From: Bacteroidota bacterium
Lineage (GTDB): Bacteria > Bacteroidota > Bacteroidia > Bacteroidales > JAAUTT01
Length of the DNA: 64,000 nucleotides
Direction: 5' to 3'
Assembly (NCBI GenBank): GCA_030706405.1
Contig: JAUZOO010000003.1
Location: forward strand, 372,001-436,000
Below, one piece after another: positions 53,427-62,396 of the stretch. The position numbers were made by a program, and so were the translations under genes. A model generated the notes under the pieces. The model did not search any database and was not told the origin of the DNA. It saw only the letters and a program-made list of their open reading frames with translations. Within the stretch, counting starts at the first letter, position 1. Each line of letters starts with the position of its first letter.

Positions 53427-55316
53427 CTAACGTAGCTTCAAAAATTTAACTGGTTGGTAATTATAATTTTTACCCGAAACTTTCAAAATATAAACTCCCC
53501 GGGACAAATTGCTTACATCAAGTGAATTGCTTTGTACAAAAGCCGTCTTAACCAACCTGCCGGAAAGATCATAGACCGATGCTGTACCTAACGTTTCTGT
53601 TTTATCAGCAGTTTCAAGGGTTATCTCTCCGGTGATGTCATTAAGCCGAACCTTTAACGAATTCTGAGCAATAGTTTGAGGGGTAGAGGAAGTTGTCGAT
53701 TTCGTTGTCCGGAATACGGGACGTATCATCAACGAGCCTTTAATAGCCGATTTTTCCCAATTCCCGAATATATTTATAAAATGATGCGACTGGTTATTGT
53801 TATTAAAATCATAGCCAATATTAAGGTAATTCAGATCCGTCTGAATCCATCCCACATAAAAAGTACCGGAAACCGGAATTTTCGTATTCAGATAAAAGGT
53901 ATAGAACTGATTTAAACTGGTTGCCTTGGGCTGAAAATCATCGTCGGCCTTTGCATAAAGCAAGGTTCCCGGCTTTCCGTTATTATCGCCCCAAACAGCA
54001 AGTTTAAAATAATATTGCTTGGTTACATTGTCTTCTGTAGGATTAAAATATATCTGAATGGCCGTAAGCGTATCTTCCTTGTATGCATAAAAGCCATAAG
54101 CAGCCTGTGCATTCTGCGTACCCTGCCCCTGAAAACCATAGCCGGCTTCGCTGGTGCCATCGTCATAAGCCAGATAATTATTAAAAACCTGGTAAAAACG
54201 GGTAGTATCGTTCGATTTACGATCCTTAGGATCGGTAACCAAATAACCTTTTACTTCAAAAAGTGCAGAATCGGTACGGTTGGTAATAAACGGGTTAACC
54301 AAGTCGGTTTGAAGATTAAATTTCTGACCGATCGCTACGTTTTCGGCTCCTGCAGTAAACGATTGCACCCTATTGTCATTCATCTCTTTTATCACAAAGT
54401 TACGGGTAACCAAGTGGGCCGCATTATCATTATTCTGATAAGTAAGTCCGATTTGCGATTTCAGCTCGGTACGAAATCCCCGGATAAAATGATCGAGGGG
54501 CATTGCCTGATAATTCTTTAATAACGACGCCATAGGTGCAACAACGGCAACATCATGCAGAATTGTATCGTTGGCATTGCGGGCGGTATCAAGTCGAACG
54601 TAATCGATATTCCAATGATCAACATCGCCATGTTTTCCGGCATAATCGGAGCTTGACGACAAAGAGGCAATGTTACGGAAACGAAAACGAAAACCTTTTT
54701 GCAGATAGCTGTTATCAACCTTAAGCATTGCCTGTTTAAAGGGATGCACCGTATCGCCGGGTACAGCCCATACTTTTTGCCAACTTGCCAGTGACGGATT
54801 ATAAAAATCGACCATCAGCGAATCGCCGGGTTCCGGGCTATCACCAATGCCCTGAGGCTGATAAAAAAAGCTCAGATATACATCGTTACGACCCGGATAT
54901 GCAAGATTTATTGGTTTGGAAGTAAGTGAATCGGCATAAAACGGAGACGATGATGCGTTAGAATAGATACGTCCATTCTCGTCGATAGCATCGAGCGTAG
55001 CCACCCCTATTGACACCGGATTAACCGGAAACTGCGAATTAATGAAGGCCTGCTTATCGGTCCAAAACCGACTGTCGGGATACCCCGTAGTTGATGAAAA
55101 ATCGTCGATAAAAGGAAGCTTTAACGTATCGAGTACCGTTGTGGACTTCAACTTAAATCGGACTTTTGAGGTATTATCATTTTTTAAAAGCTGCGGATTT
55201 ACCCTCAGCCCTTGTACTACTTCCTGACTTTTAATCGCACTAAACATCCCCGGGGTTAACAATAACCAAGCAATCAGCTTAAATTGTATGCGCATAACAG
55301 GGATTATAAATTTCAT
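53427..55316 (-). CDS. Secreted protein with T9SS type A sorting domain
   Basis: 629 residues. A signal peptide (FKLIAWLLLTPGMFSAIKSQ) lies after a possible second start, MRIQFK at 55295. The middle holds beta-sandwich regions with phrases such as LPFIDDFSSTTGYPDSRFWT, YLSFFYQPQGIGDSPEPGDS, WNIDYVRLD and TFYVGWIQTD. The end is a Por-type sorting domain (ASVYDLSGRLVKTAFV, LDVSNLSRGVYILKV, QPVKFLKLR). No catalytic motif was recognised. It should be exported through the type IX system to the surface. It sits between the PASTA gene (1-bp gap) and rluD, so it is co-expressed with cell-wall synthesis genes. A surface-architecture role is possible; its specific function is unknown. Confidence 0.85.
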   Translation of the reverse strand: MKFIIPVMRIQFKLIAWLLLTPGMFSAIKSQEVVQGLRVNPQLLKNDNTSKVRFKLKSTTVLDTLKLPFIDDFSSTTGYPDSRFWTDKQAFINSQFPVNPVSIGVATLDAIDENGRIYSNASSSPFYADSLTSKPINLAYPGRNDVYLSFFYQPQGIGDSPEPGDSLMVDFYNPSLASWQKVWAVPGDTVHPFKQAMLKVDNSYLQKGFRFRFRNIASLSSSSDYAGKHGDVDHWNIDYVRLDTARNANDTILHDVAVVAPMASLLKNYQAMPLDHFIRGFRTELKSQIGLTYQNNDNAAHLVTRNFVIKEMNDNRVQSFTAGAENVAIGQKFNLQTDLVNPFITNRTDSALFEVKGYLVTDPKDRKSNDTTRFYQVFNNYLAYDDGTSEAGYGFQGQGTQNAQAAYGFYAYKEDTLTAIQIYFNPTEDNVTKQYYFKLAVWGDNNGKPGTLLYAKADDDFQPKATSLNQFYTFYLNTKIPVSGTFYVGWIQTDLNYLNIGYDFNNNNQSHHFINIFGNWEKSAIKGSLMIRPVFRTTKSTTSSTPQTIAQNSLKVRLNDITGEITLETADKTETLGTASVYDLSGRLVKTAFVQSNSLDVSNLSRGVYILKVSGKNYNYQPVKFLKLR

Positions 55317-55317
55317 T

Positions 55318-56118
55318 TTATTTTGATATTGAGTCGGTCTTCACTTTGGTTTCATCCACGGTTAGCCATACATCCACGGGCTCGCCGCTATTGATTGTTC
55401 CTCCGCGGGAAGGGCTTTGCTTCCAGATGACAGCCCGCAGTGAGTCTTGTCGCGTTTCTACGGAATTATCATAAGCTACAACACCAAAATTCAGATAGTT
55501 TGCCGACAATTCCTCCTGGGCAGCACCTCTGGTAAGCCCAATCAGGCTGGGAACGGGTCGAGTTCCACCACCAGCCCCCATTCCTAAAACCAGGTCGATT
55601 ACCGCACCTTTAACCACCGTAGTTCCCCCCGCAATTTCACGGTTATTGCAGAGCTGTTTCAACACATAGTCTTTGGCAATATCGGGAATGTATTTTTTAA
55701 ACCCTATCCGCAAGCCTTTCGAGGTAAGGATAGCCTCAGCTTGACGCAACGAGACTCCAACAACGTTAGGCATTTCAATTTTCTCAGGATTTAAGGCATT
55801 TATCGTTAGAAATATAGTCCGGTAAGCCTTAACCTTGGTATCGGGCAACGGACTTTGGGAAATTACAGCCCCCGGAGCCTGGCCTTGTATAAAAACCGAG
55901 TCGTTAATTTCGTAATTAAGATGCTTTTCATCTGCCAACTTTTCGACCTCATCTATCTTCATCCCAATAAAATCGGGAACCGTTAAAGCCTGTCCGTGAC
56001 GGGTATAAAGGCGTATGGAAAGAAATATCAATTGAAAGAAAACAAACAACCCAACAATAGCGAACAATATGTGCTTTTGCACGGTACGGTTTTTAAAGAA
56101 ATCGATCAGATCCTTCAT
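55318..56118 (-). CDS. Membrane-anchored protein with three PASTA domains
   Basis: 266 residues. A short cytoplasmic start (MKDLIDFFKNRTVQKH), one transmembrane span (about 17-36), then three extracytoplasmic PASTA domains: LTVPDFIGMKIDEVEKLADE, IEMPNVVGVSLRQAEAILTS and RPVPSLIGLTRGAAQEELSA, each ending in a V-[IVW] strand with QSP-type loops. PASTA domains bind peptidoglycan stem peptides in kinases and penicillin-binding proteins; here no kinase or transpeptidase domain is attached. It heads the operon that includes ddl, consistent with a cell-wall role. It has its own -7 box at 56152-56159. Confidence 0.92.
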   Translation of the reverse strand: MKDLIDFFKNRTVQKHILFAIVGLFVFFQLIFLSIRLYTRHGQALTVPDFIGMKIDEVEKLADEKHLNYEINDSVFIQGQAPGAVISQSPLPDTKVKAYRTIFLTINALNPEKIEMPNVVGVSLRQAEAILTSKGLRIGFKKYIPDIAKDYVLKQLCNNREIAGGTTVVKGAVIDLVLGMGAGGGTRPVPSLIGLTRGAAQEELSANYLNFGVVAYDNSVETRQDSLRAVIWKQSPSRGGTINSGEPVDVWLTVDETKVKTDSISK

Positions 56119-56151
56119 ATAAATTTAAAGTATGAGAAATAAACGCAGCAG

Positions 56152-56159
56152 CAAAGATA
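56152..56159 (-). promoter_or_regulatory. -7 promoter element of the PASTA-ddl-meaB operon
   Basis: TATCTTTG on the minus strand, a perfect TAnnTTTG, 34 bases before the ATG at 56118. No clear -33 TTG was seen. Confidence 0.55.
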
Positions 56160-56217
56160 AAATTATATCGGGAATCCTGATAATTTATCAGTTGTGCAAT
56201 CTCAATCTTATTATGGA

Positions 56218-57027
56218 TTACTTCTTCCAGTCTTTAACCGAATACTTATCGAGAATCTTTTTCAGTTCGCCCGATTTCCGCAATTTTTGAATACCTTCTG
56301 ATAAAACTCGTGCATACAGAACTGATTTTGGATTATGAGAAGAAAATGCAATCCCGACTCTATTTGAAGGAGAAACCATGCCTGCCTCTTTTATTTTATC
56401 ACCAATCTGAAGCTTTGCAACGTACCTTTTCATTACCAGATCATCTTCAACGGTTACAGTTATCCTCCCGGAGATCAGCTTTTTAATATTTTTTTCAGAT
56501 GCCTGGTTTCCTGAAACAACTTCCAGTTTTGGCGAGTTCTTTTGCTGAAGCTGCTCAATATAAGTGTTTAGGCTTCCGTAATCATACCCTGCAATAACCC
56601 CTATTATTTGTGTTTCAAGCGATTTCGAGCCTATATATTTCCAAACGCTCTCTTTTCGCACATAAAACTTATTCACGCTAAGGCCAAGCTCTTCCGAAGG
56701 GATTACCAATTGCAACGAACGGGCCTGAGTAAAATAAATACCAACAGCTCCATCGGTTGTACCGTTTCTCACATCTTCCAGAGCTCTCTGCCACGGCACA
56801 ACCTTAAAATTTATTTTATACCCTGCCCGTTTAAAAACGGTATAAGCTATATCAACCATAAATCCATTTTTACCAGTACCTGAATTCATAACGTAAGGCT
56901 CCCATACATCACCTTCAAGGTTAATAGTTTGCGAGTGCAAGCACCCTTTACCTTCTGTCAAAAACAGAAACAAGACACATCCAAGAATTTGCCAGTATCT
57001 AAACTTACATTTTATATAAACCAGCAT
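56218..57027 (-). CDS. Periplasmic solute-binding protein (SBP_bac_3 type)
   Basis: 269 residues with a signal peptide (ILGCVLFLFLTEGKGCLHSQ). The family pattern for amino-acid-type binding proteins is visible: WEPYVMNSGTGKNGFMVDIA, FKRAGYKINFKVVPWQRALE, NGTTDGAVGIYFTQ, ISGRITVTVEDDLV and LRKSGELKKILDKY. No ABC permease or ATPase gene is nearby. It starts 30 bp after the hybrid kinase gene, so the two are co-transcribed. It probably reports a ligand to that kinase rather than feeding a transporter. The ligand is unknown; an amino acid or another small polar molecule is plausible from the family. Confidence 0.87.
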   Translation of the reverse strand: MLVYIKCKFRYWQILGCVLFLFLTEGKGCLHSQTINLEGDVWEPYVMNSGTGKNGFMVDIAYTVFKRAGYKINFKVVPWQRALEDVRNGTTDGAVGIYFTQARSLQLVIPSEELGLSVNKFYVRKESVWKYIGSKSLETQIIGVIAGYDYGSLNTYIEQLQQKNSPKLEVVSGNQASEKNIKKLISGRITVTVEDDLVMKRYVAKLQIGDKIKEAGMVSPSNRVGIAFSSHNPKSVLYARVLSEGIQKLRKSGELKKILDKYSVKDWKK

Positions 57028-57057
57028 ACTTATTGTATTTTATGGGTTACTGAAAAT

Positions 57058-59502
57058 TTAATCTGTATGTCTGGTTTCGGCTATAGCCGGATAAAGCAAT
57101 TGGTATATTTTATCCAGAAGCTCTTCTTTTTTAATGGGTTTAGCTATATAATCGTCAAACCCTTTTTCGAGTAATTGTTGCTTTTCGTGAATTAAAGCAT
57201 AAGCAGTCTGTGCGATAACCGGCACCTTTGGCTGTAATTTTCTGATCAGCTCAAAGGCGGTAACACCATCCATTTCTGGCATTTTTATATCCATTAAAAT
57301 AATATCTACCGTATTTTTCTCACATATTTCAACTGCTTGCTTACCGTTTTTTGCCCTGATAAGGTTAAACTTATCTGCAGAAAGATATTCTTTTATTAAC
57401 CGATAATTATACTCTTCGTCTTCGGCTACCAAAACCAATATTTGACTCTGAGGAAGCTGGGTATCTGACGAATATTGTGCAGAGACTGTATTTGGGGGTC
57501 CATTTAGAATCAACGGAAGGGATAAAGTAAATGTTGAACCTTTATTCTCCTGCGATTGCACCCCAATAGACCCTCCAAGCATTTCGGCAAATGCCTTTGA
57601 AATAGAAAGACCCAATCCTGTTCCTCCATAATTTGCACTTACCGACATATCGGCTTGCCTAAAGCGTTCAAAAATTGCACTTTGTACCGATTCTGAAATT
57701 CCTATGCCAGTATCTTTAACATAAAACTCAATGATTGATGCTTGTAATCTATATCCAAATTCGATAGACCCTGCAGGAGTAAATTTGATAGCATTATTCA
57801 GAAGGTTGGTTAGAATCTGAATAATCTTTGTCTCGTCAGTTAATATTCTAAAACCGGGCACATCGATTTCCTTTCGAAGAAGAAGGGTGAGTTTCTTTTC
57901 TGCAGTTTTCTGAGAATACAACGCATAAAGCTCATCTAAAACCTTATTAAGCTCCATTGGTCGGATATTTACAGCTTCGAGACCCGTTTGAATACTAGAA
58001 ATTGTAAGTATATCTGTTACAATAGATAGCAATTGATTACTACTGCTAATAATAATAGAAATAAATTCACTTGATTTACCCGAAATATAAGCCTCCTCTC
58101 TCAGCAAATCAGTAAAACCAATAATTGCATTGAGTGGTGTTCGTATTTCGTGTGATAAATTACACAAAAATGCAGTTTTCAACTGATCCGATTCCTCTGC
58201 TTTTTCTTTCGCTAAAGTGAGTTCCTGATTAATTTTTGAAATCCGCTCGTAACTTTCGGACAACTCCTCATTTAAGGAATAAAATTCTTCATTTTTTGCT
58301 TGCAGGTTTGCCTCATTTTCCGCAAGGATCATTTCATATTCCTTCTGGTTGGTAATGTCATTAAGGGTTATAAGCAAAAGCGTTGAAGATACGGAGGGGG
58401 TAAGCAAACTCCATTTTAAAATTACATAACGAAATTCGTCCGATAATGTTTTGAGCTCAGACTCTGTCTCTATCCCTTTTTCGTTATTCCAAATAGAAAT
58501 CAACCCGCTTTTTAAAACACTAATTGGGCTATTTTTGTACAATAGATGTTTGTTGGCAATTAATTCCTCTTCGTTTTTAACTTTAAAAAGTTCACATAAA
58601 GCACTATTTACTTCAACAATCTGAAAACTTGCCCAACAGCGATAAACCTCATCGTGATTGTTTTCAAAATATTCATCGATGTCTGTTATGCCTTTTGCCT
58701 CAAGTTTCTTTAAATGTTCAACTACGCCAGATATATCGGCCAGCCAAACGGCAATGGGAGTTTTCTCAAATAAGAACCTGAATTTTCGCTCGGTTTCCTG
58801 CAATTCCTCAAAACGTTGATTCAAAATATCAACCATTTGCTTGATTGATGAATACAACGTAAATAACTCACCAAAATAAGGAGTTCCCTTTTCATTATAC
58901 GATTTTAACGGATTGGAAATCACATTAACTGCGTATGTCTCTATCGTTTTTATAGGCCTAATCACGGTTTTCCATAAAGTAAAGAACAAGCCCAACACAA
59001 GAAGTATTTCTACAGTTATAATCAAAATAACCAACGATATAGATTTTTGAAAAAGCTCGTTCTTTAAAAATTTGTCAGTAATGGAAATATAGACATATCC
59101 CAGGAGGGTATTATCATAATAAACAGGGCGACTTTTTGAAATATAGTTGCCACTCAATGGTATCTTTGCGGTATTGACAACATTCCACCTCGAATCCCTG
59201 GCTTTGCCAATTTTTATAACGGAACTGCCTTTTTCGACAATATAAACAGAATATATTTCCGGGTCGCTCATTTGGCTCTCCAGCACATCCGACAACTGGT
59301 CGGAATCGTAATTCCACAAGGGCAAAGCTATGGCCTTCGACAGTTGATTTACATATAGGTCCGACTTGGCAGACAGTTTTTCAAAACTGATTTTTCTTTC
59401 GTAGCTACTAAATATAACGGCATAAACACACAACACCACTGAAGTTACGAGTGTTAGTGCCAATACAGTAATGGATGCTATAGACCAGCTCTTTGTCTGC
59501 AT
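57058..59502 (-). CDS. Hybrid histidine kinase with PAS and receiver domains
   Basis: 814 residues. Two transmembrane spans (about 7-31 and 150-173) flank a periplasmic sensor region. The linker and PAS-like domain (about 240-400: LFEKTPIAVWLADISGVVEH ... LLLITLNDITNQKEYE) lead to a coiled coil, then HisKA (FLCNLSHEIRTPLNAIIGFT, phospho-accepting His), the ATPase domain (NLLNNAIKFTP, DTGIGI, GGTGLGLSIS) and a C-terminal receiver (LVAEDEEYN, IILMDIKMPEMDG with the phospho-Asp, IAKPIKKEEL). No output regulator gene is adjacent. It is paired with a solute-binding protein gene. The signal may be captured by that protein and passed to the periplasmic region. Confidence 0.92.
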   Translation of the reverse strand: MQTKSWSIASITVLALTLVTSVVLCVYAVIFSSYERKISFEKLSAKSDLYVNQLSKAIALPLWNYDSDQLSDVLESQMSDPEIYSVYIVEKGSSVIKIGKARDSRWNVVNTAKIPLSGNYISKSRPVYYDNTLLGYVYISITDKFLKNELFQKSISLVILIITVEILLVLGLFFTLWKTVIRPIKTIETYAVNVISNPLKSYNEKGTPYFGELFTLYSSIKQMVDILNQRFEELQETERKFRFLFEKTPIAVWLADISGVVEHLKKLEAKGITDIDEYFENNHDEVYRCWASFQIVEVNSALCELFKVKNEEELIANKHLLYKNSPISVLKSGLISIWNNEKGIETESELKTLSDEFRYVILKWSLLTPSVSSTLLLITLNDITNQKEYEMILAENEANLQAKNEEFYSLNEELSESYERISKINQELTLAKEKAEESDQLKTAFLCNLSHEIRTPLNAIIGFTDLLREEAYISGKSSEFISIIISSSNQLLSIVTDILTISSIQTGLEAVNIRPMELNKVLDELYALYSQKTAEKKLTLLLRKEIDVPGFRILTDETKIIQILTNLLNNAIKFTPAGSIEFGYRLQASIIEFYVKDTGIGISESVQSAIFERFRQADMSVSANYGGTGLGLSISKAFAEMLGGSIGVQSQENKGSTFTLSLPLILNGPPNTVSAQYSSDTQLPQSQILVLVAEDEEYNYRLIKEYLSADKFNLIRAKNGKQAVEICEKNTVDIILMDIKMPEMDGVTAFELIRKLQPKVPVIAQTAYALIHEKQQLLEKGFDDYIAKPIKKEELLDKIYQLLYPAIAETRHTD

Positions 59503-59634
59503 CCCTAAATTTAGACAATATCTTGTATTTGTTTATATGTCGACTACAAAATTTTAGGTATTATTTTACCCATAATCTTTTAATAATTTCCTCAAACGTT
59601 TTAAGCTGGTTTAGCTTAATTAACAAGACATTCC

Positions 59635-60762
59635 CTAATACAGTCTTACTTTCCGATACCAACTATCCCGTTCAACCGGAGTACGTTTGGCCTGACGGAT
59701 AAGATTTGAAAGCTCGGCGGTGGTAAGCGAAGGTTTTTGTTCTTCGGCTCCTGCCATGGTGTATATTTTTGTAGTATCGTCAATTGTCCCGTCAAGGTCG
59801 TCAACACCGAAGCTCAGTGCAAGCTGGGCAATTTCCTTGCCACTCATAGGCCAGTAAGCTTTCAGGTGTGGGAAATTATCGAGGAAAATACGCGAAACAG
59901 CATAATTTCGAAGATCTTCAATAACCGACACCTCGCCAATATCGGACATTGGGTTGTTGGCTTTACGATATTTTAATGGAATGAAGCAGTTAAATCCTTT
60001 TGTTTTATCCTGCAACTTACGCAACCGGTTCATGTGGTCAATGCGGTGGGCATACGTTTCGATATGTCCGTAAAGCATGGTAGCATTCGATAAAATACCA
60101 CTTTGATGGGCGGCTTCGTGAATAGCAAGCCAACCTTCCGATCCAACTTTATCGGGACAGATTTCAGCCCTGAGAGTTTCGTCAAAAATTTCGGCGCCCC
60201 CTCCGGGAATGGAATTAAGCCCGGCCTCTTTAAGAATCTCAAAGCCCTTATTTGCCGTTACACCTGTTTTCTTAAACATATATTCAATTTCCACAGCACT
60301 GAACGCCTTAATGTGAATATCTGGCAATTCGGTGCGTACCCGGCGAACCATGTCGGCATAATAGTACAGATCGCGTTGCGGATGAACCCCGCCAACAATA
60401 TGCACCTCGGTAACATCCTTTCCCTTATAACTCTGTGCCGTAGCCGCAATTTCATCGAGACAGGATTCCCACGAACCGTCTTCGTTTACTTTTCGTGAAT
60501 AAGAACAGAACTTACACCTGTAAATGCAGATATTAGTTGGTTCAATATGAAAATTTTTATTGAAATAAGCGTCGTTTCCGTTTAACCGTTCACGCACAAC
60601 TGAGGCCAACGTCCCAAGTAAGCTCAAATCGGCCTTTTCATAAAGGGCAAGCCCTTCTTCTGTCGAAATACGCTCTCCGGCAACTACCTTTTGGGCAATA
60701 GCAGCTATAGGCTCAGGAATATTAAACAGGTTGATTGTTTGTTGTACGTCCGGGTTAATCAT
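59635..60762 (-). CDS. mqnE: Aminofutalosine synthase MqnE (radical SAM)
   Basis: 375 residues from the ATG at 60762 (MINPDVQQTINLF); 28 upstream codons are hydrophobic and not part of the family. The radical-SAM cluster motif is CIYRCKFC (Cys79, Cys83, Cys86), preceded by FHIEPTNI. Further motifs: VHIVGGVHPQRDLYYY, LNSIPGGGAEIFDETLR, SNATMLYGHIETYAHRIDH and FGVDDLDGTIDDTTKIYTMA. It joins SAM with the chorismate-derived enolpyruvyl benzoate in the futalosine route to menaquinone, so the organism likely lacks or does not rely on the classical MenFDHC route. MqnC is a close relative, but the NICIYRCKFCSYS context fits MqnE better. Other mqn genes are not in the window. Confidence 0.9.
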   Translation of the reverse strand: MINPDVQQTINLFNIPEPIAAIAQKVVAGERISTEEGLALYEKADLSLLGTLASVVRERLNGNDAYFNKNFHIEPTNICIYRCKFCSYSRKVNEDGSWESCLDEIAATAQSYKGKDVTEVHIVGGVHPQRDLYYYADMVRRVRTELPDIHIKAFSAVEIEYMFKKTGVTANKGFEILKEAGLNSIPGGGAEIFDETLRAEICPDKVGSEGWLAIHEAAHQSGILSNATMLYGHIETYAHRIDHMNRLRKLQDKTKGFNCFIPLKYRKANNPMSDIGEVSVIEDLRNYAVSRIFLDNFPHLKAYWPMSGKEIAQLALSFGVDDLDGTIDDTTKIYTMAGAEEQKPSLTTAELSNLIRQAKRTPVERDSWYRKVRLY

Positions 60763-60849
60763 GACTATAAGATTTATAATTAAACAATTAGTCACCCACA
60801 AGGAAACTGATATGTAATGAATAAATATCCATCGGTATAAAAACAAAAA

Positions 60850-60878
60850 AGTAAAGAATTGATTAACAACTCTTTACT
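60850..60878 (-). terminator. Terminator of rpmH
   Basis: AGTAAAGAaTTG pairs with CAAcTCTTTACT (one internal mismatch) around a 5-base loop. On the minus strand it is followed by TTTTTTGTTTTTATA. It lies 28 bases after the rpmH stop. Confidence 0.82.
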
Positions 60879-60905
60879 TCTGTATGTATAATTCAGGAAA
60901 CTAAA

Positions 60906-61061
60906 TTATTTTCTTCTGATCTCGGAAGAAACAGTTAATCTTTTTCTTCCTTTTGCCCTGCGGGAAGCAATTACTTTGCGGCCGTTAGCAGTTTCCATTC
61001 TTTCACGGAATCCGTGTTTGTTGCGTTTTTTTCTAACCGATGGTTGAAATGTCCGTTTCAT
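60906..61061 (-). CDS. rpmH: 50S ribosomal protein L34
   Basis: 51 residues, very basic: [47 protein letters not shown]. This is the conserved L34 sequence, including the KRxFQPS start and RxRMxTxxGRxVIxxRRxKGR core. It is a small protein of the large ribosomal subunit. It is transcribed alone, between its own promoter (61111-61139) and terminator (60850-60878). The usual partner rnpA does not follow here; mqnE does. Confidence 0.96.
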   Translation of the reverse strand: MKRTFQPSVRKKRNKHGFRERMETANGRKVIASRRAKGRKRLTVSSEIRRK

Positions 61062-61110
61062 CTCGCGTATATTTTAATAGGGTAAAAAATTATTCATAAA
61101 ATTGAGAGTG

Positions 61111-61139
61111 CAAAAGTAGTGTTTTTTTCTTTCAAACAA
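61111..61139 (-). promoter_or_regulatory. Promoter of rpmH
   Basis: On the minus strand TTG (61139-61137), an 18-base spacer and TACTTTTG (61118-61111) match the Bacteroidota promoter pattern. The leader to the ATG at 61061 is about 45 bases and AT-rich. Confidence 0.7.
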
Positions 61140-61163
61140 AACAGAACACCACTTTTTATTGAG

Positions 61164-61787
61164 CTAAATAAGCGGCATATATACTATTTTTTTTGTCTCA
61201 AAGAATTCCTCACTAAAGAAGTCGCTGATTTCAAAAACAGTAGCTATATTCCTATATAAAAATATTTCTTCGGTCAAATCGCCCCCCTTCAGGTAAAAAA
61301 TACCGTTTTTTACACCATGTCGTTTTTGTTTGCTTATTTTTCCTTGTACCCAAGGCACAAATTCAGGAAGTAAAGTAACTGCTCGGCTTATCACAAAATC
61401 GTACTTATCTTTTATCTGCTCGGCGCGGGTTTGCTCGTAAGTAACATTGGAGAGGCCCAAATGAGTAGCAACAGCTTCTACCACCTTTATTTTTTTCCCA
61501 ATGGAATCAACCAGATGAAAATGAACTTCCGGGAACATTATAGCCAGCGGTATTCCGGGAAATCCGCCTCCGGTGCCCACATCAAGAATTTTTGATTCTT
61601 CTTTAAAACTAATCACCTTGGCTATTGCAAGCGAATGCAAAACATGGTGAGTGTATAAATTACCGATATCCTTACGGGAAATGACATTAATACGGTCGTT
61701 CCAGTACGAATACAAGTCCTGCAATTGAGCAAAACGATTACGCTGAACTTCGGCTAATTCAGGAAAGTACTTCAATATAATGTCCAT
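61164..61787 (-). CDS. rsmG: 16S rRNA (guanine-527-N7)-methyltransferase RsmG
   Basis: 207 residues, the usual length. N-terminal helix YFPELAEVQRNRFAQLQDLY, WNDRINVISRKDIGNLYTHH (family signature), the SAM-binding ILDVGTGGGFPGIPLAIMFP, HLVDSIGKKIKVVEAVATHL and DFVISRAVTLLPEFVPW. It methylates G527 of 16S rRNA; loss of this gene is a known cause of low-level streptomycin resistance. It is the last gene of an operon with an ECF sigma factor (9-bp gap) and a glycosyltransferase. Confidence 0.95.
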   Translation of the reverse strand: MDIILKYFPELAEVQRNRFAQLQDLYSYWNDRINVISRKDIGNLYTHHVLHSLAIAKVISFKEESKILDVGTGGGFPGIPLAIMFPEVHFHLVDSIGKKIKVVEAVATHLGLSNVTYEQTRAEQIKDKYDFVISRAVTLLPEFVPWVQGKISKQKRHGVKNGIFYLKGGDLTEEIFLYRNIATVFEISDFFSEEFFETKKIVYMPLI

Positions 61788-61796
61788 TCCGGGGAG

Positions 61797-62396
61797 TTAA
61801 ATCTTGTGATTAAAATTCTTTAGAATATTGTATAACAAATCTCTGGCTCTAAATAATTGGGCTTTAACGGTTCCTATGGGAAGTTCCATTTCTTCACTGA
61901 TTTCTTCGTAAGAATATTCGTGAAAATACCTTAATTCGATGAGTTTACGGTACCGGGGTTTAAGTTTCGACACCACTGCCCGCAACAGTACAACCTTTTG
62001 CTGACTAATAAGCGACTCTTCCGGGTCCGGACCATCCGACGGAATTGTCATTGGCAGGGAATCTTCCTGATTCATCGTTTGATCCAACGACACATTGTTC
62101 AACTTTTTCTTACGGATAAAATCAATACAGTTATTGGTAGCTATTTTAAACAGCCAGGTACTAAACGCAAAATTGGGGGTGTATTGATTTATATTCTTAA
62201 AAGCCTTCCCAAATGCTTCAATGGTAAGATCTTCGGCATCACTTGGATTAGCAACCATTTTAACAAGCATAAAGTAAATTGCATCCCTATATCTTCCCAA
62301 AAGCTCGGCATAGGCCTTTTGATCCCCATCTATGGCCTGCAATACCAGGTCATAATCATGCTGAGCTTTATCAGATAAGTTGGATGCTAATTCCAT
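61797..62396 (-). CDS. ECF-type RNA polymerase sigma factor
   Basis: 199 residues. Region 2: AYAELLGRYRDAIYFMLVKM, PSDAEDLTIEAFGKAFKNIN, FAFSTWLFKIATNNCIDFIR. Region 4: LKPRYRKLIELRYFHEYSYE, EISEEMELPIGTVKAQLFRA. The acidic N-terminus and the linker with SLDQTMNQEDSLPMTIPSDG match the stand-alone RpoE-like sigma factors broadly kept in Bacteroidota. No anti-sigma gene is adjacent. Its start overlaps the end of the upstream glycosyltransferase gene by 10 bases and rsmG follows 9 bases later, so it is expressed with housekeeping genes. It is distinct from the PUL sigma factor at 33837-34403. Confidence 0.92.
   Translation of the reverse strand: MELASNLSDKAQHDYDLVLQAIDGDQKAYAELLGRYRDAIYFMLVKMVANPSDAEDLTIEAFGKAFKNINQYTPNFAFSTWLFKIATNNCIDFIRKKKLNNVSLDQTMNQEDSLPMTIPSDGPDPEESLISQQKVVLLRAVVSKLKPRYRKLIELRYFHEYSYEEISEEMELPIGTVKAQLFRARDLLYNILKNFNHKI

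Noticed and set aside
60763-60846. 28 extra codons before MqnE
   Set aside because: The extra segment is hydrophobic and foreign to the radical-SAM family, which begins at the ATG at 60762.
60906-61787. Possible replication origin, because rpmH and rsmG are often near oriC
   Set aside because: No dnaA, rnpA, mnmG or cluster of DnaA boxes was seen; the pairing of rpmH with rsmG alone is not enough.
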